From Nitrososphaeraceae archaeon (GTDB lineage: Archaea > Thermoproteota > Nitrososphaeria > Nitrososphaerales > Nitrososphaeraceae), in the NCBI GenBank assembly GCA_025936955.1, contig JAICSL010000125.1, positions 1 to 5,632 on the forward strand: 5,632 nucleotides of DNA, given 5' to 3'. The notes under the pieces were generated by a model. That model did not search any database. It was not told the DNA's origin and saw only the letters and a list, made by a program, of their open reading frames with translations. The position numbers were made by a program, and so were the translations under genes. The stretch's first letter is position 1. Every line of letters begins with the position of its first letter. Below are positions 5,514 through 5,632 of the stretch, in pieces.

Positions 5514-5632
5514 AACTGCATTTTCTTTACCTAGTTGAATACACATCTGCAAATGATTTTTCTCTTCTTCAAGAATTGAATTAACTTTACCCGATAGTTC
5601 TTTATTTTTGATATCTTTGGCTATTGCACTTA
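5502..5632 (-). CDS. C-terminal end of a helical protein, possibly ferritin-like (partial)
   Basis: Reading leftward from the window edge, 42 codons stay open to TAG at 5504-5502; the start lies outside the window. The visible part begins SAIAKDIKNKELSGKVNSIL, then EEEKNHLQMCIQLGKENAV, and ends LTS. It looks like two charged amphipathic helices separated by a short Gly-containing turn. EEEKNH contains an E-x-x-H motif followed by leucine, as in the metal-binding helices of ferritin-like and rubrerythrin-like four-helix bundles, but one motif in a fragment is weak evidence. A T-rich hairpin 30 bases beyond the stop supports a real gene. It is convergent with the PRC-barrel gene. An unrelated coiled-coil protein is the main alternative. 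Confidence 0.55.
   Translation of the reverse strand, partial: SAIAKDIKNKELSGKVNSILEEEKNHLQMCIQLGKENAVLTS

Overview
The window looks like chromosome from an ammonia-oxidising archaeon of the Nitrososphaeria (Thaumarchaeota), perhaps close to Nitrosocosmicus. The reasons are a two-domain archaeal Cdc48 ATPase with a thaumarchaeal-looking D2 region, an AT-rich genome (G+C about one third by eye), starts without Shine-Dalgarno sites, wide AT-rich gaps between single genes, and a multi-repeat PRC-barrel-like protein of a kind common in that group. The lineage is inferred from protein character; no 16S or amo gene is present.

Layout: positions 1-246 are a leader region with one doubtful Cys-rich mini-ORF. 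Positions 247-2601 (+) hold a complete cdc48. A terminator-like heptamer hairpin follows, then an AT-rich gap. Positions 2879-3223 (+) hold a GTG-started, helix-rich 114-residue protein of unknown function. Positions 3224-3839 are a long gap that may hold a 52-residue gene (3482-3640) with its start codons in the loop of an inverted repeat, an isolated GC-rich patch, and a promoter region with an 8-bp dyad. Positions 3840-5195 (+) hold a 451-residue protein with three PRC-barrel-like repeats and a polar, probably disordered tail. Positions 5196-5501 are a convergent intergenic region with a minus-strand terminator-like hairpin. Positions 5502-5632 (-) hold the C-terminal end of a helical, possibly ferritin-like protein that runs off the window.

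The plus-strand genes are widely spaced, seem to have separate promoters, and do not look like one operon. Cdc48 is a general unfoldase; nothing in the sequence ties the neighbouring genes to it. No mobile element, CRISPR array, tRNA or rRNA was seen. I found no clear new multi-gene system. The points most worth checking are the dyad at the PRC gene promoter, the PRC triple-repeat protein, the hidden small ORFs, the lack of a proteasome-docking C-terminus on this Cdc48, and the partial gene at the right edge.
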